This document shows positions 45,253 to 53,173 of a stretch of 64,000 bases of DNA, one piece after another (the first letter of the stretch is position 1; every line of letters begins with the position of its first letter). The position numbers and the translations under genes are program-made. This DNA comes from Bradyrhizobium erythrophlei. Lineage in GTDB: Bacteria; Pseudomonadota; Alphaproteobacteria; Rhizobiales; Xanthobacteraceae. The stretch lies in NCBI GenBank assembly GCA_900129675.1, contig FSRD01000001.1, forward strand, positions 6,747,501-6,811,500, in the 5' to 3' direction. The notes under the pieces were generated by a model that did no database searches, was not told the DNA's origin, and saw only the letters and a list, made by a program, of their open reading frames with translations.

Positions 45253-45495
45253 TTGAGCAAGGCTGGGGGCGGCCGGAAGCGCAGCGCTTCGGGCAGGGAT
45301 CGCCGATCGCGCGCACAGGAGCCCGATGGGGAGGGCGGCCCGGATGAGGCCGTGACCTTCATCACCGAGACCGTCGCCGATTTGGTCGAACTGGCCAAGC
45401 GCCACAAGCTCGAGATCCTCGGGTATCTGCTTGCCATGGTCCAACTCGAAGCGGAAGAGCGGTTGAGGCTGCGCAGCAGGCGCAAGCTGTCGTGA
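45253..45495 (+). CDS. Small conserved hypothetical protein
   Basis: 80 residues if it starts at the TTG at 45253 (LSKAGGGRKRSASGRD...); a GTG at 45208 would add 15 residues. A basic N-terminus precedes a helix-rich end, EAVTFITETVADLVELAKRHKLEILGYLLAMVQLEAEERLR. I recall similar C-terminal sequences in Bradyrhizobium hypotheticals, often with acceptor-like amphipathic helices. No known function. The start codon is uncertain. Confidence 0.6.
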   Translation: MSKAGGGRKRSASGRDRRSRAQEPDGEGGPDEAVTFITETVADLVELAKRHKLEILGYLLAMVQLEAEERLRLRSRRKLS

Positions 45496-45530
45496 GACTT
45501 TGGCGGCGCGCGCCGGCGCAGCTCTCTCAA

Positions 45531-45650
45531 CGTCATTGCGAGGAGCACTTGCGACGAAGCAATCCATGTCTCAGCGAGTTGCGAGATGGATTGCTTCGCG
45601 GAGCCTGTCATCGGGCGCGCATTCGCGCGACCCGTTGGCTCGCAATGACG
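45531..45650. repeat. Palindromic intergenic repeat, CGTCATTGCG class, copy D
   Basis: CGTCATTGCGAGGAGC...GAAGCAATCCATGTC pairs with ATGGATTGCTTCGCGGAGCC...CGCAATGACG. The right half matches copy A. It directly precedes the dispersed repeat copy 2. Confidence 0.9.
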
Positions 45651-45689
45651 GGGTTAGACTTCCTATACATATCTCAAACAGCACAGCGC

Positions 45690-46135
45690 CGCACATCCGC
45701 GTTCTCGCGGCGCGATCCGCCCGAGCTTTGCGTCGTTTTCCACCCTCGTAAATTGCAGAGGGCGCAGGGAAAGCCGGGTGCGCGCTGCACCCGCGGTCTC
45801 GTGTGCAAGATGCACAAAAGAATACGCACACGAGCATACAGGTTCAGCGGAGGCATCCCGGCCTTCCCTGCGCAGTGGTTTACGGCTTATAGCGTGCTCT
45901 CCCCGGTGAACGGGCTTTGTTGCCACCGTCGCTGCGCAGGCATTCCGCGCAACTTGACGCCAGCGTCGCTGCGTCAGGACCACACGATTTCGCCGTCCGC
46001 CTCAGTGCCGTTCGTCAATGGCACATCCGCGTCCACCGCATCTCACCGCACGTTCGTGACGATCGCGAGCCGCCCCTCATTCGCGTGAGACGGGCGGAGT
46101 CAAATCACTAATTTGCCCGACGCGACAAGGGGAAT
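45690..46135 (+). repeat. Dispersed ~430-bp repeat, copy 2
   Basis: Aligns with the reverse complement of 2745-3188. Shared signature translations on the plus strand: LTPASLRQDHTISPSASVPF, then GTSASTASHRTFVTIASRPS. It ends with AGTCAAATCACTAATTTGCC, which I recognise as the usual right edge of this Bradyrhizobium repeat. There is no intact gene inside. Confidence 0.7.
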
Positions 46136-46169
46136 ATTTTCTTAAGAGGGGCTTGACAGGAATCTTTGA

Positions 46170-46186
46170 TTTGCCCGTCGGGCAAA
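46170..46186. terminator. Hairpin downstream of the HxlR gene (46196-46669)
   Basis: TTTGCCCG-T-CGGGCAAA, eight-base perfect arms, ten bases past the HxlR stop on the minus strand. There is no T run after it, so it may be part of the repeat instead of a true terminator. Confidence 0.45.
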
Positions 46187-46195
46187 AACGGCTTG

Positions 46196-46669
46196 CTAGC
46201 CAGCCATGCTTCGCACGTGTTTTCCGGGCGGACGCGGCTTCAGCGCGGTGTCGGCTGCAGTAAGCAGGCGCCCGTCCTGGGAATACAGCGCGAGCTTGCG
46301 CACCGGCTTTCCCTTGTCCCGGTCCACCATAATGGTTCCGATTTCCTCCGGCCTCGCGTCGAACTCTTCGCTCCACTGCCGCAGTGCGACCAGGATTGGA
46401 AAGATGCCGCGGCCCTTCAGTGTCAGGACATATTCCTGATAGGCGCTGCCGTCAGAGGCGGGCGCGGTTTTCAGGATGCCCTGATCCACCAGCGCGCGCA
46501 GCCGTACGGTGAGGATGTTTTTCGCCAGTCCGAGGCTTTTCTGGAACTCGCCGAAACGGCGCCGTCCCAACAATGCGTCGCGGATGATCAGAAGCGACCA
46601 CCAGTCGCCGATCACGTCCAGCGATCGCGCGATCGGGCACTGGTCGCCTTCGAAGCTCGTTCGCTTCAT
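46196..46669 (-). CDS. HxlR family regulator, divergent from an SDR
   Basis: 157 residues. MKRTSFEGDQCPIARSLDVIGDWWSLLIIRDALLGRRRFGEFQKSLGLAKNILTVRLRALVDQGIL is the HxlR winged helix. A single Cys (C11) sits in the N-terminal position used for thiol sensing by some HxlR proteins. The extra C-terminal 60 residues (WSEEFDARPEEIGTIMVDRDKGKPV...) are longer than the 110-residue classic form. ATG 46669 has GGAGA eight bases upstream. It faces the SDR gene; a 10-base inverted repeat in the gap is its probable operator. Confidence 0.9.
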   Translation of the reverse strand: MKRTSFEGDQCPIARSLDVIGDWWSLLIIRDALLGRRRFGEFQKSLGLAKNILTVRLRALVDQGILKTAPASDGSAYQEYVLTLKGRGIFPILVALRQWSEEFDARPEEIGTIMVDRDKGKPVRKLALYSQDGRLLTAADTALKPRPPGKHVRSMAG

Positions 46670-46712
46670 GGTGGAGGTCTCCGGGGCCGGGATCACATCA
46701 CGGGCTTGTGTA

Positions 46713-46766
46713 GTTGCATTATAAAACCAGATGCCCTAGTTAGGCAACATAGTTTAATAATGCAAC
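46713..46766. promoter_or_regulatory. Probable HxlR operator between hxlR and SDR
   Basis: GTTGCATTAT (46713-46722) and its exact complement ATAATGCAAC (46757-46766), centres 44 bases apart, flank a smaller dyad TGCC-CTAGTTA-GGCA. The right arm covers the ATG at 46760, so the SDR start is better placed at the GTG at 46787. Confidence 0.65.
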
Positions 46767-46786
46767 CAAAATGGACGGAGGCTACC

Positions 46787-47560
46787 GTGAGACTTGCGAA
46801 CAAGACGGCGTTCATTACCGGCGGCAACAGCGGCATTGGGCTGGCGACCGCAAAACTGTTTGTGGCCGAGGGGGCGAAAGTCGTCATCACCGGGCGCAAC
46901 AAGGAGACGCTGGACGCGGCAGCCAGGGAACTCGGGCCGAATGCGCTGGCGTTCGTCGCCGATGCCACCGACGTCGCGGCGGTCGAAGCCGCGATCAAGC
47001 AGGGAGCGGCAAAATTCGGCAAATTCGATATCGTGTTCGCAAACGCCGGCATTCCCGGCCAGACGCCTGTCGGCGGAACCACTCTTGCGGCGTTCGAATC
47101 GGTGATCAGGACGAACCTGACCGGGGTATTCTTCACCGTGCAAGCGGTAGTCCCGCATCTGAATGACGGCGCCTCCATCATCCTGAACGGCTCGGTCATC
47201 TCGGTGCTCGGCAATCCCGGTTATTCCGCCTATGCGGCGAGCAAGGCCGGCGTGCGCGCGATGGCGCGGACCATGGCATCCGAATTGTCGCCGCGCGGCA
47301 TCCGCGTCAACGTGGTCGCGCCCGGCGCGATCCGTACGCCGATCTGGGGAGCGGCGATCGCCACGCCGGAAGCGGAGAAGGCGTTCGAAAAGCGCATCGG
47401 CGCGACGACGCCGCTCGGACACATCGGCGAGCCCGACCACATTTCGAAGACGGTGTTGTTCCTCGCCTCAGACGATGCCGCGCACGTGCAGGGCCAGGAA
47501 TTGTTCGTCGATGGCGGCTCGACGGCGTCACCTGCGGGCGCGCCGATCTATCGGGGGTAA
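46787..47560 (+). CDS. SDR family oxidoreductase
   Basis: 257 residues. The Rossmann NAD(P) motif TGGNSGIGLATAKLF, the NAG motif (FANAGIPG) and the catalytic set S (ILNGSVISVLG), Y-x-x-x-K (YSAYAASKAG) are complete. Substrate unknown. I place the start at the GTG at 46787, preceded by CGGAGG, not at the ATG at 46760, which lies inside the HxlR operator. It is regulated by the divergent HxlR gene, probably in response to electrophiles or quinones. Confidence 0.92.
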   Translation: MRLANKTAFITGGNSGIGLATAKLFVAEGAKVVITGRNKETLDAAARELGPNALAFVADATDVAAVEAAIKQGAAKFGKFDIVFANAGIPGQTPVGGTTLAAFESVIRTNLTGVFFTVQAVVPHLNDGASIILNGSVISVLGNPGYSAYAASKAGVRAMARTMASELSPRGIRVNVVAPGAIRTPIWGAAIATPEAEKAFEKRIGATTPLGHIGEPDHISKTVLFLASDDAAHVQGQELFVDGGSTASPAGAPIYRG

Positions 47561-47648
47561 AGGGCGCCACCTGTTTGGCAAACCCTTTCATCGCACGACA
47601 TCCGCCCGCCGCTGCCGACAGCAGCGGCGGGCAGTGTCCAGTTTCCAG

Positions 47649-48257
47649 TTACGCGGCGTTGAGATTGCCTGCTGCGTGCAGTGCGCCTGCCACGGCTTTT
47701 TCGCGATGCTCGGGTCCGACCTGGATTCCGTCGGCGGAAATGAATTCCGGGTTGGTCACGCCGATGAAGCCGAACACCCAGCGCAAATAGGTTTCCAGAT
47801 GCTCGCCGACGGCGGCCGGCGTGCCGGCGCCGTATAAGCCGCCGCGCGAGACCGCGATGATGACGCGCTTGTTGCCGGCCAGCCCTTCGACGCCTTGCGC
47901 GCTATATTTGAACGTCTGGCCCGCCACCAGGATGCGGTCGATCCAGGCCTTGAGCTGGCTCGGAATGGTGAAATTATACATGGGCGCGCCGAGCACGACG
48001 ATGTCGGCGGCCAAAAACTCCGACAGCACAGCCTGACCGGCGGCGATGTCCTCGCGCAGCGAGGCCTCTGCTGGGGCGCCTTGGCCGGCGGCGAGGTGGG
48101 AGCCGCTCAGATGCGCCAGCGGGGTCAGGGTCAGATCGCGATAGGTGATTTCGAGGCCGGGTGTAGCCTTGCGCAGCCGGTCGACGATGGCGGCGGAGAC
48201 CTGACGGCTGACGGAATGGGGGCCGAGAACGCTGGAATCGAGATGCAGGAGTTTCAT
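47649..48257 (-). CDS. azoR: FMN-dependent NADH-azoreductase/quinone reductase
   Basis: 202 residues. MKLLHLDSSVLGPHSVSRQVSAAIVDRLRKATPG starts the flavodoxin-like fold, PMYNFTIPSQLKAWIDRI is the FMN and dimer motif and VSRGGLYG the second FMN loop. AzoR reduces azo dyes and, in the cell, mainly quinones by two electrons. It is divergent from an HxlR gene with 100 bases between, an arrangement like YodB/AzoR of Bacillus. Confidence 0.93.
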   Translation of the reverse strand: MKLLHLDSSVLGPHSVSRQVSAAIVDRLRKATPGLEITYRDLTLTPLAHLSGSHLAAGQGAPAEASLREDIAAGQAVLSEFLAADIVVLGAPMYNFTIPSQLKAWIDRILVAGQTFKYSAQGVEGLAGNKRVIIAVSRGGLYGAGTPAAVGEHLETYLRWVFGFIGVTNPEFISADGIQVGPEHREKAVAGALHAAGNLNAA

Positions 48258-48357
48258 GGTAGGTCACCTTTGCTGGTATAGGTTTGTAACTGGCGCTATA
48301 TGAGTGACTGCCCTAAAACCCCGCAAGAACGCACATTTTTGAAACCCGAGCACATCC

Positions 48358-48777
48358 GTGAGCCCCGAGCACAAAAAAGTGCCTGTCTCCAGAGCCCCAG
48401 TCCTGCCGCCCCAGCCGCATCATCTGGACAGCGACTGCCGGGGCGTGGCCTCGATCCTGGCGCGGGTCGGCGACAAATGGAGTGTGTTCGTCATCATGCT
48501 GCTGGGCGAGGGTCCGCGCCGCTTCAACGAGATCAAGCGCACGATCGACGGCATCTCGCAGCGTATGCTGACGCTGACGCTGCGCGGGCTCGAACGCGAT
48601 GGCCTGGTGACGCGAACCGTATTCCCGACCATTCCGCCGCGCGTCGATTATGAGCTCACCGATCTCGGGCGCGGCCTGTCGAAGCCGGTGGAAGCGCTGG
48701 GCAAGTGGGCCTTCGAGCACCGGGCCGAGATCGAAAGCGCCCGCGCGCGATTCGATGGGCGCAACGACGATCGTTGA
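48358..48777 (+). CDS. HxlR family regulator, divergent from azoR
   Basis: 139 residues starting at a GTG. DSDCRGVASILARVGDKWSVFVIMLLGEGPRRFNEIKRTIDGISQRMLTLTLRGLERDGLVTRTVFPTIPPRVDYELTDLG is a full HxlR domain with one Cys (C27), at the spot where YodB-type regulators sense quinones. It probably represses azoR and itself. The stop lies four bases before the convergent dprA stop. Confidence 0.92.
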   Translation: MSPEHKKVPVSRAPVLPPQPHHLDSDCRGVASILARVGDKWSVFVIMLLGEGPRRFNEIKRTIDGISQRMLTLTLRGLERDGLVTRTVFPTIPPRVDYELTDLGRGLSKPVEALGKWAFEHRAEIESARARFDGRNDDR

Positions 48778-48781
48778 CGAC

Positions 48782-49891
48782 CTAGATCAGCGACACCAGC
48801 CCGCCGCCGTGGCGTTCCAGCCGCCCGGCGAGTTCGAGTTCGAGCAGCACCGCGCGCACGATCGCCGGCGAGGCGTCAGACATCCGGATCAGATCATCGA
48901 GGCTGACCGGGCTTGGCCCGAGCAAATTGACGATGCGGGCGCGATCGCTGCTATCGGCCTCGAAATCCAGCGGCTCGCCGTTGTCCTCGCGTGCACCGAG
49001 CATGATCGGCCGTTCCATGATCGGCTCGACCGCGTTGATGACGTCGCTGGCTTCGGTGACCAGCGTCGCGCCCTGCTTGATCAGATCGTTGGTGCCGGCG
49101 GCGCGCGGATCGAGCGGCGAGCCCGGCACCGCGAACACTTCGCGGCCCTGTTCGGCGGCGATGCGCGCCGTGATCAGCGATCCCGAACGGTGCGCGGCTT
49201 CCACCACGACCACGCCGAGCGCGGCGCCCGAGATCAGCCGGTTGCGCCGGGGAAAATCGCGCGCCCGCGGCACATGGCCGAGCGGCATTTCGGAGATCGC
49301 GCCGCCGGCCTCCAGCAGCGCCGCCAGCAGGTCCTCATGCTCGGGCGGATAGATCCTGTCATGGCCGCCGGCCAGCACCGCGACGGTACCGCTTGCCATG
49401 CTGGCGCGATGCGCGGCCTGATCGATGCCGCGCGCGAGGCCGGAGATGACGACAAAACCGGCATCGCCGAGATCGCGCGCGATCGTAGCTGCGAACTTCA
49501 GCCCGGCGCCGGAGGCGTTGCGCGAGCCGACGATCGCGATCATCGACCGCATCAGCAGGTCGGGCGCGCCGCGTATACCGAGCAGCGGCGGCGCGTCGTC
49601 GAGCGTGGCGAGGCGCGGCGGATAACCGGCTTCATCGGGCACGACCAGGCTGACGCCGATCTTGGCGGCGGCATCGAGTTCGGCACGCGCACTGTCCTCG
49701 CTGCAGATCCGGCCCGGCCGCGCCGCGCCGCCGCGTCGCGCCAGATCGGGCAGCCGCTCCAGCGCCGCGCCCGCATCGCCGAAATGCTGGAGCAGGGAGC
49801 GGAAGGTGCGCGGGCGTCGGTGAGGCGGGTGGTGCTGGGGGGACGGTCGTGCATGCCGGACCAGCTTTGCCCAACCGGAGATTGCGATCAA
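48782..49891 (-). CDS. dprA: DprA, DNA-processing protein; 5' end probably damaged
   Basis: The frame of 369 codons contains the Rossmann-like DprA domain: AIVGSRNASGAGLKFAATIARDLGDAGFVVISGLARGIDQAAH, AVLAGGHDRIYPPEHEDL, FPRRNRLISGAALGVVVVEAAHRSGSLITARIAAEQGREVFAVPGSP, then a C-terminal winged helix. DprA loads RecA on incoming single strands. The expected N-terminus begins at ATG 49854 (MHDRPPSTTRLTDA) in another frame; after that the normal ~15 residues before PRTFRSLL are missing and the frame is shifted. As it stands translation must start at a TTG at 49891 and run through unrelated residues. See findings. Confidence 0.88.
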   Translation of the reverse strand: MIAISGWAKLVRHARPSPQHHPPHRRPRTFRSLLQHFGDAGAALERLPDLARRGGAARPGRICSEDSARAELDAAAKIGVSLVVPDEAGYPPRLATLDDAPPLLGIRGAPDLLMRSMIAIVGSRNASGAGLKFAATIARDLGDAGFVVISGLARGIDQAAHRASMASGTVAVLAGGHDRIYPPEHEDLLAALLEAGGAISEMPLGHVPRARDFPRRNRLISGAALGVVVVEAAHRSGSLITARIAAEQGREVFAVPGSPLDPRAAGTNDLIKQGATLVTEASDVINAVEPIMERPIMLGAREDNGEPLDFEADSSDRARIVNLLGPSPVSLDDLIRMSDASPAIVRAVLLELELAGRLERHGGGLVSLI

Positions 49892-49979
49892 CTCGTTTGA
49901 GGGCGCGCCAGCCGCGCGCCGTCATGGCTTGCTCCATCCCGGCACGCTCCCTAAAAGCTGTCTCATGCCGCAGGAAACC

Positions 49980-51224
49980 ATGCCCATGATCTCGCTCGCC
50001 GAACTCCAGCGCCGCATCGATGCCGGCAATCTCTCCGCGGATGCTGCGATCGGCCAGTCGCTCGAAGCGATCGCCGCGCACGAAAGAACCATCGGCGCCT
50101 TTGTCTGCCATGACGACAAAGCCCGCGCCGCCAAGGCCGGGCCGCTGCGCGGCATCGCCGTCGGCATCAAGGACATCATGGATACGGCGGATTTTCCGAC
50201 CGAGATGGGTTCGCCGATCTACAAGGGTTTTCGGTCGCGCGGGGATGCGGCCGTGGTCGCTGCCCTGAAGCAGGCGGGCGCGACGATTATCGGCAAGACC
50301 ACGACGACGGCGTTCGCTTCGTCCGATCCGACCGCGACGCTCAATCCGCACAATCACGGCCATACGCCGGGCGGATCGTCATCCGGCTCGGCCGCGGCGG
50401 TCGGGGCCGGGATGATTCCGCTGGCGCTGGGAACGCAGACCGGCGGCTCGGTGATCCGGCCGGCGTCGTTCTGCGGCGTCGCCGCGATCAAGCCGTCCTA
50501 CCGGCTGCTGCCGACGGTCGGCGTCAAATGCTATTCGTGGACGCTCGATACCGTGGGGCTGTTCGCGGCCGGGGTCGAGGACGTGGCGCGCGGGCTGGCG
50601 GCGATGACCGGCCGGCCCGAATTGCTGCCGGGTTCGGCGGTGACAACGCCGCGCATCGGCGTCGTCACGCAGGATTTTGCCGGCGCGCCGGAAGCGGCAA
50701 GCGCAGAAGCGCTGCGGATCGCGGTGGCGGCGGCCGAGCGTGCCGGCGCTCCGGTGCGTGCTCTGGCGTTACCGGAGATCGTCGCCGAGGCCTGGCGCGC
50801 GCAGCCGATCGTGCAGGAATTCGAAGCACATCAGGCGCTCGCCTGGGAATACCGCGAAAATTACGACGCGATGGCGCCGCTGCTGCGCGGGCGGCTCGAC
50901 GAGAGCAAGGGCACGCCGGCCGCCGCCCATGACGAGGCGATCAAAATTGCGAGCCGGGCGCGACACGCACTGGGCAAGGTGTTTGAGGACGTCGACGTGC
51001 TGCTGACGTTCTCGGCTCCGGGCGCGGCGCCGAAGGGACTGGGCTCGACCGGCGATGCCCGGCTCAACCGGCTCTGGACCCTGATGGGCGTGCCCTGCGT
51101 CAACATTCCCGCCTATGTCGCCGGCGGCGGATTGCCGGTGGGGGTGCAGGTGATCGCACGGTTTGGGGCCGACGCTCAGGCGCTGGCAGCGGCGATCTTC
51201 ATGGAAGGTGCGCTAAAATCGTGA
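49980..51224 (+). CDS. Amidase (amidase signature family)
   Basis: 414 residues from the ATG at 49980, which has AGGA upstream; ATG 49965 is also possible. The Ser-Ser-Lys triad is present: Lys in AVGIKDIMDTAD, first Ser in TPGGSSSGSAAAVGAGM and the nucleophilic Ser in TQTGGSVIRPASFCG. Length is shorter than GatA (about 480) and no gatC/gatB is adjacent, so a stand-alone amidase of unknown substrate is more likely. It is on the opposite strand to the plsY-dprA backbone genes on either side. Confidence 0.9.
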   Translation: MPMISLAELQRRIDAGNLSADAAIGQSLEAIAAHERTIGAFVCHDDKARAAKAGPLRGIAVGIKDIMDTADFPTEMGSPIYKGFRSRGDAAVVAALKQAGATIIGKTTTTAFASSDPTATLNPHNHGHTPGGSSSGSAAAVGAGMIPLALGTQTGGSVIRPASFCGVAAIKPSYRLLPTVGVKCYSWTLDTVGLFAAGVEDVARGLAAMTGRPELLPGSAVTTPRIGVVTQDFAGAPEAASAEALRIAVAAAERAGAPVRALALPEIVAEAWRAQPIVQEFEAHQALAWEYRENYDAMAPLLRGRLDESKGTPAAAHDEAIKIASRARHALGKVFEDVDVLLTFSAPGAAPKGLGSTGDARLNRLWTLMGVPCVNIPAYVAGGGLPVGVQVIARFGADAQALAAAIFMEGALKS

Positions 51225-51230
51225 GGCGCG

Positions 51231-51824
51231 TCACTTCGCCCCGATCTTGCCCTCGGTGCCCGCCTGCAGCCGCTTGATGTTTTCGCGGTGCATGTAGAAC
51301 AGCAGCATGGTCAGCACGGCGAACAGCGAGGCTAGCTTCGGGTCGCTGAACCACCACAGGAATAGCGGCGTGATGAAGGCCGCCACCAATGCCGACAGCG
51401 ACGAGTAGCGCGTCGTGAACGCGGTCGCGAGCCACATCGCGCAGAAGATTAGCGCGGCCGGCCAGAACAGCCCGATCAGCACGCCGATATAGACAGCGAC
51501 GCCTTTGCCGCCGCGGAATTTCAGCCAGACCGGAAACAGATGGCCGAGAAAGGCGCCGAGCGCTGCCAGCATCGCCGCGTTCGGGCCGCCGTAATAGCCT
51601 GATATGACCACCGCCAGCGTGCCCTTCAGCGCATCGCAGATCAGCGTTGCCGCAGCCAGGCCCTTGCGGCCGGTGCGCAGCACATTGGTGGCGCCGATAT
51701 TGCCGGAGCCGATCGAGCGCAGATCCTGCGTGCCGGCCAATTTGGTCAGCACGAGGCCGAACGGAATCGAGCCGAGCAAATAGCCGAGCAGGAACCCGAC
51801 GACGAGGAAGGCGTCACCCGACAT
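51231..51824 (-). CDS. plsY: Glycerol-3-phosphate acyltransferase PlsY
   Basis: 197 residues from the ATG at 51824, which has GGAG eight bases upstream; the ATG at 51863 overlaps the pyrX stop as TAATG and would add 13 residues. LLGYLLGSIPFGLVLTKLAGTQDLRSIGSGNIGATNVLRTG and FPVWLKFRGGKGVAVYIGVLIG are the PlsY active-site motifs, within about five membrane segments. It transfers acyl from acyl-phosphate to glycerol-3-phosphate, the first step of phospholipid synthesis (with PlsX elsewhere). Confidence 0.95.
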   Translation of the reverse strand: MSGDAFLVVGFLLGYLLGSIPFGLVLTKLAGTQDLRSIGSGNIGATNVLRTGRKGLAAATLICDALKGTLAVVISGYYGGPNAAMLAALGAFLGHLFPVWLKFRGGKGVAVYIGVLIGLFWPAALIFCAMWLATAFTTRYSSLSALVAAFITPLFLWWFSDPKLASLFAVLTMLLFYMHRENIKRLQAGTEGKIGAK

Positions 51825-51862
51825 CGCGGTTGCTCCTGCTGCCCCGGCGAATTTCCCGCGCA

Positions 51863-53173
51863 TTAGACATGCTCATAGACCGTCCGTCCGCCGACAATAG
51901 TACGCACGACGCGGCCGGAGAAGCGGGCTTCGTCGAATGGCGTATTCTTGCACTGCGATTTGAGGTCGGCGGGATCGAGCACCCAGGGGATATCGGCGTC
52001 GATCACGATCACGTCAGCGGGCGAGCCGGCGCGCAAGCTACCGCCGGGCAGGCCCATCAGCTCCGCCGGCCGCGTCGACATCGCCCGGATCAGGGTGAGA
52101 AAATCCATCTCGCCATTGTGAATCAGCCGCAAGGCCGCCGGCAGCATGGTCTGCAGGCCGACCGCGCCGGAAGCTGCTTCCGCGAACGGCAACCGCTTCA
52201 CCTCGACGTCCTGCGGATTGTGATCGGACATCACGACGTCGATCAGGCCGGAGGCAACGGCCGAAACCAGCGCCAGCCGGTCCTCCTCGGTGCGCAGCGG
52301 CGGCGACAATTTCAGGAAGGTGCGGTAGGGGCCGATGTCGTTTTCATTAAGGGTCACGTGGTTGATCGAGACCGACGCCGAGACCGATAACCCGGCATCA
52401 CGGGCGCGCTTGAGGATTTCCAGCGACTCGATGCAGCTCAGCGACGCCGCGTGATAGCGGCCGCCGGTCAGCGCGACGAGGCGCATGTCGCGCTCCAGCA
52501 TCACGGCTTCGGCGGCATTGGGAATCCCTGCCAGCCCAAGCCGCGCGGCGAACTCGCCCTCGTTCATGACGCCTTCGCCGACCAGGTCCGGGTCTTCGGT
52601 GTGGTGGACGATCAGGGCGTCGAAATCGCGGGCGTAGGCCAGCGCGCGGCGCATCACCTGCGCGTTGGTGACGCTGCTGGCGCCGTCGGTGAAGGCGACC
52701 GCACCGGCGGCCTTCAACAGCCCGATCTCGGTCATCTCCTCGCCGCGCATGCCCTTTGTGAGCGCCGCCATCGGATGGATGTTGACGATCGCGGTGTCGC
52801 GCGCCCGGCGCAGCACGAAGTCGACCGTCGCCGAATTGTCGATCACGGGTGAGGTGTCGGGCTGGCAGATGATGGTGGTGATGCCGCCGGCGGCCGCGGC
52901 CTGGCTCGCGGAGGCAAAGGTCTCGCGGTGGCTGGCGCCGGGCTCGCCGACAAAGGCGCGCATGTCGATCAGCCCGGGGGCGACGATCTTGCCGTCGCAA
53001 TTGATGATGTCGGTGCCTTCGGGGACGCCGGCGGCGCCGATGCCGCGCTTTGAATCGCGGATCATGCCGTCGGCGATCAGGACGTCGCCGGGGCCGTCAA
53101 AATCGCGGGAGGGATCGACGACGCGGGCGTTGGCGAGCAGGATAGGGCGGCGTTCGGTCAGCATGTTATGCAT
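51863..53173 (-). CDS. pyrX: Dihydroorotase-like protein, likely catalytically inactive (PyrX/PyrC')
   Basis: 436 residues of the dihydroorotase/amidohydrolase fold. The metal motif D-x-H-x-H that should follow IVAPGLID is instead D70-M-R72-A-F74, so both zinc-binding His are lost. TSDH-like SDHNPQ near the C-terminal part also deviates (H to Q). The protein is pyrB's usual partner: in Pseudomonas the same variant (PyrC') has no activity but is needed to assemble the aspartate transcarbamoylase. It overlaps the pyrB stop by eight bases and its own stop overlaps a plsY start codon. A true pyrC must lie elsewhere. Confidence 0.9.
   Translation of the reverse strand: MHNMLTERRPILLANARVVDPSRDFDGPGDVLIADGMIRDSKRGIGAAGVPEGTDIINCDGKIVAPGLIDMRAFVGEPGASHRETFASASQAAAAGGITTIICQPDTSPVIDNSATVDFVLRRARDTAIVNIHPMAALTKGMRGEEMTEIGLLKAAGAVAFTDGASSVTNAQVMRRALAYARDFDALIVHHTEDPDLVGEGVMNEGEFAARLGLAGIPNAAEAVMLERDMRLVALTGGRYHAASLSCIESLEILKRARDAGLSVSASVSINHVTLNENDIGPYRTFLKLSPPLRTEEDRLALVSAVASGLIDVVMSDHNPQDVEVKRLPFAEAASGAVGLQTMLPAALRLIHNGEMDFLTLIRAMSTRPAELMGLPGGSLRAGSPADVIVIDADIPWVLDPADLKSQCKNTPFDEARFSGRVVRTIVGGRTVYEHV

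Noticed and set aside
45492..46088. Plus-strand frame of 198 codons over the repeats
   Set aside because: Made of the palindromic and dispersed repeats; the other copy of the repeat does not keep the frame.
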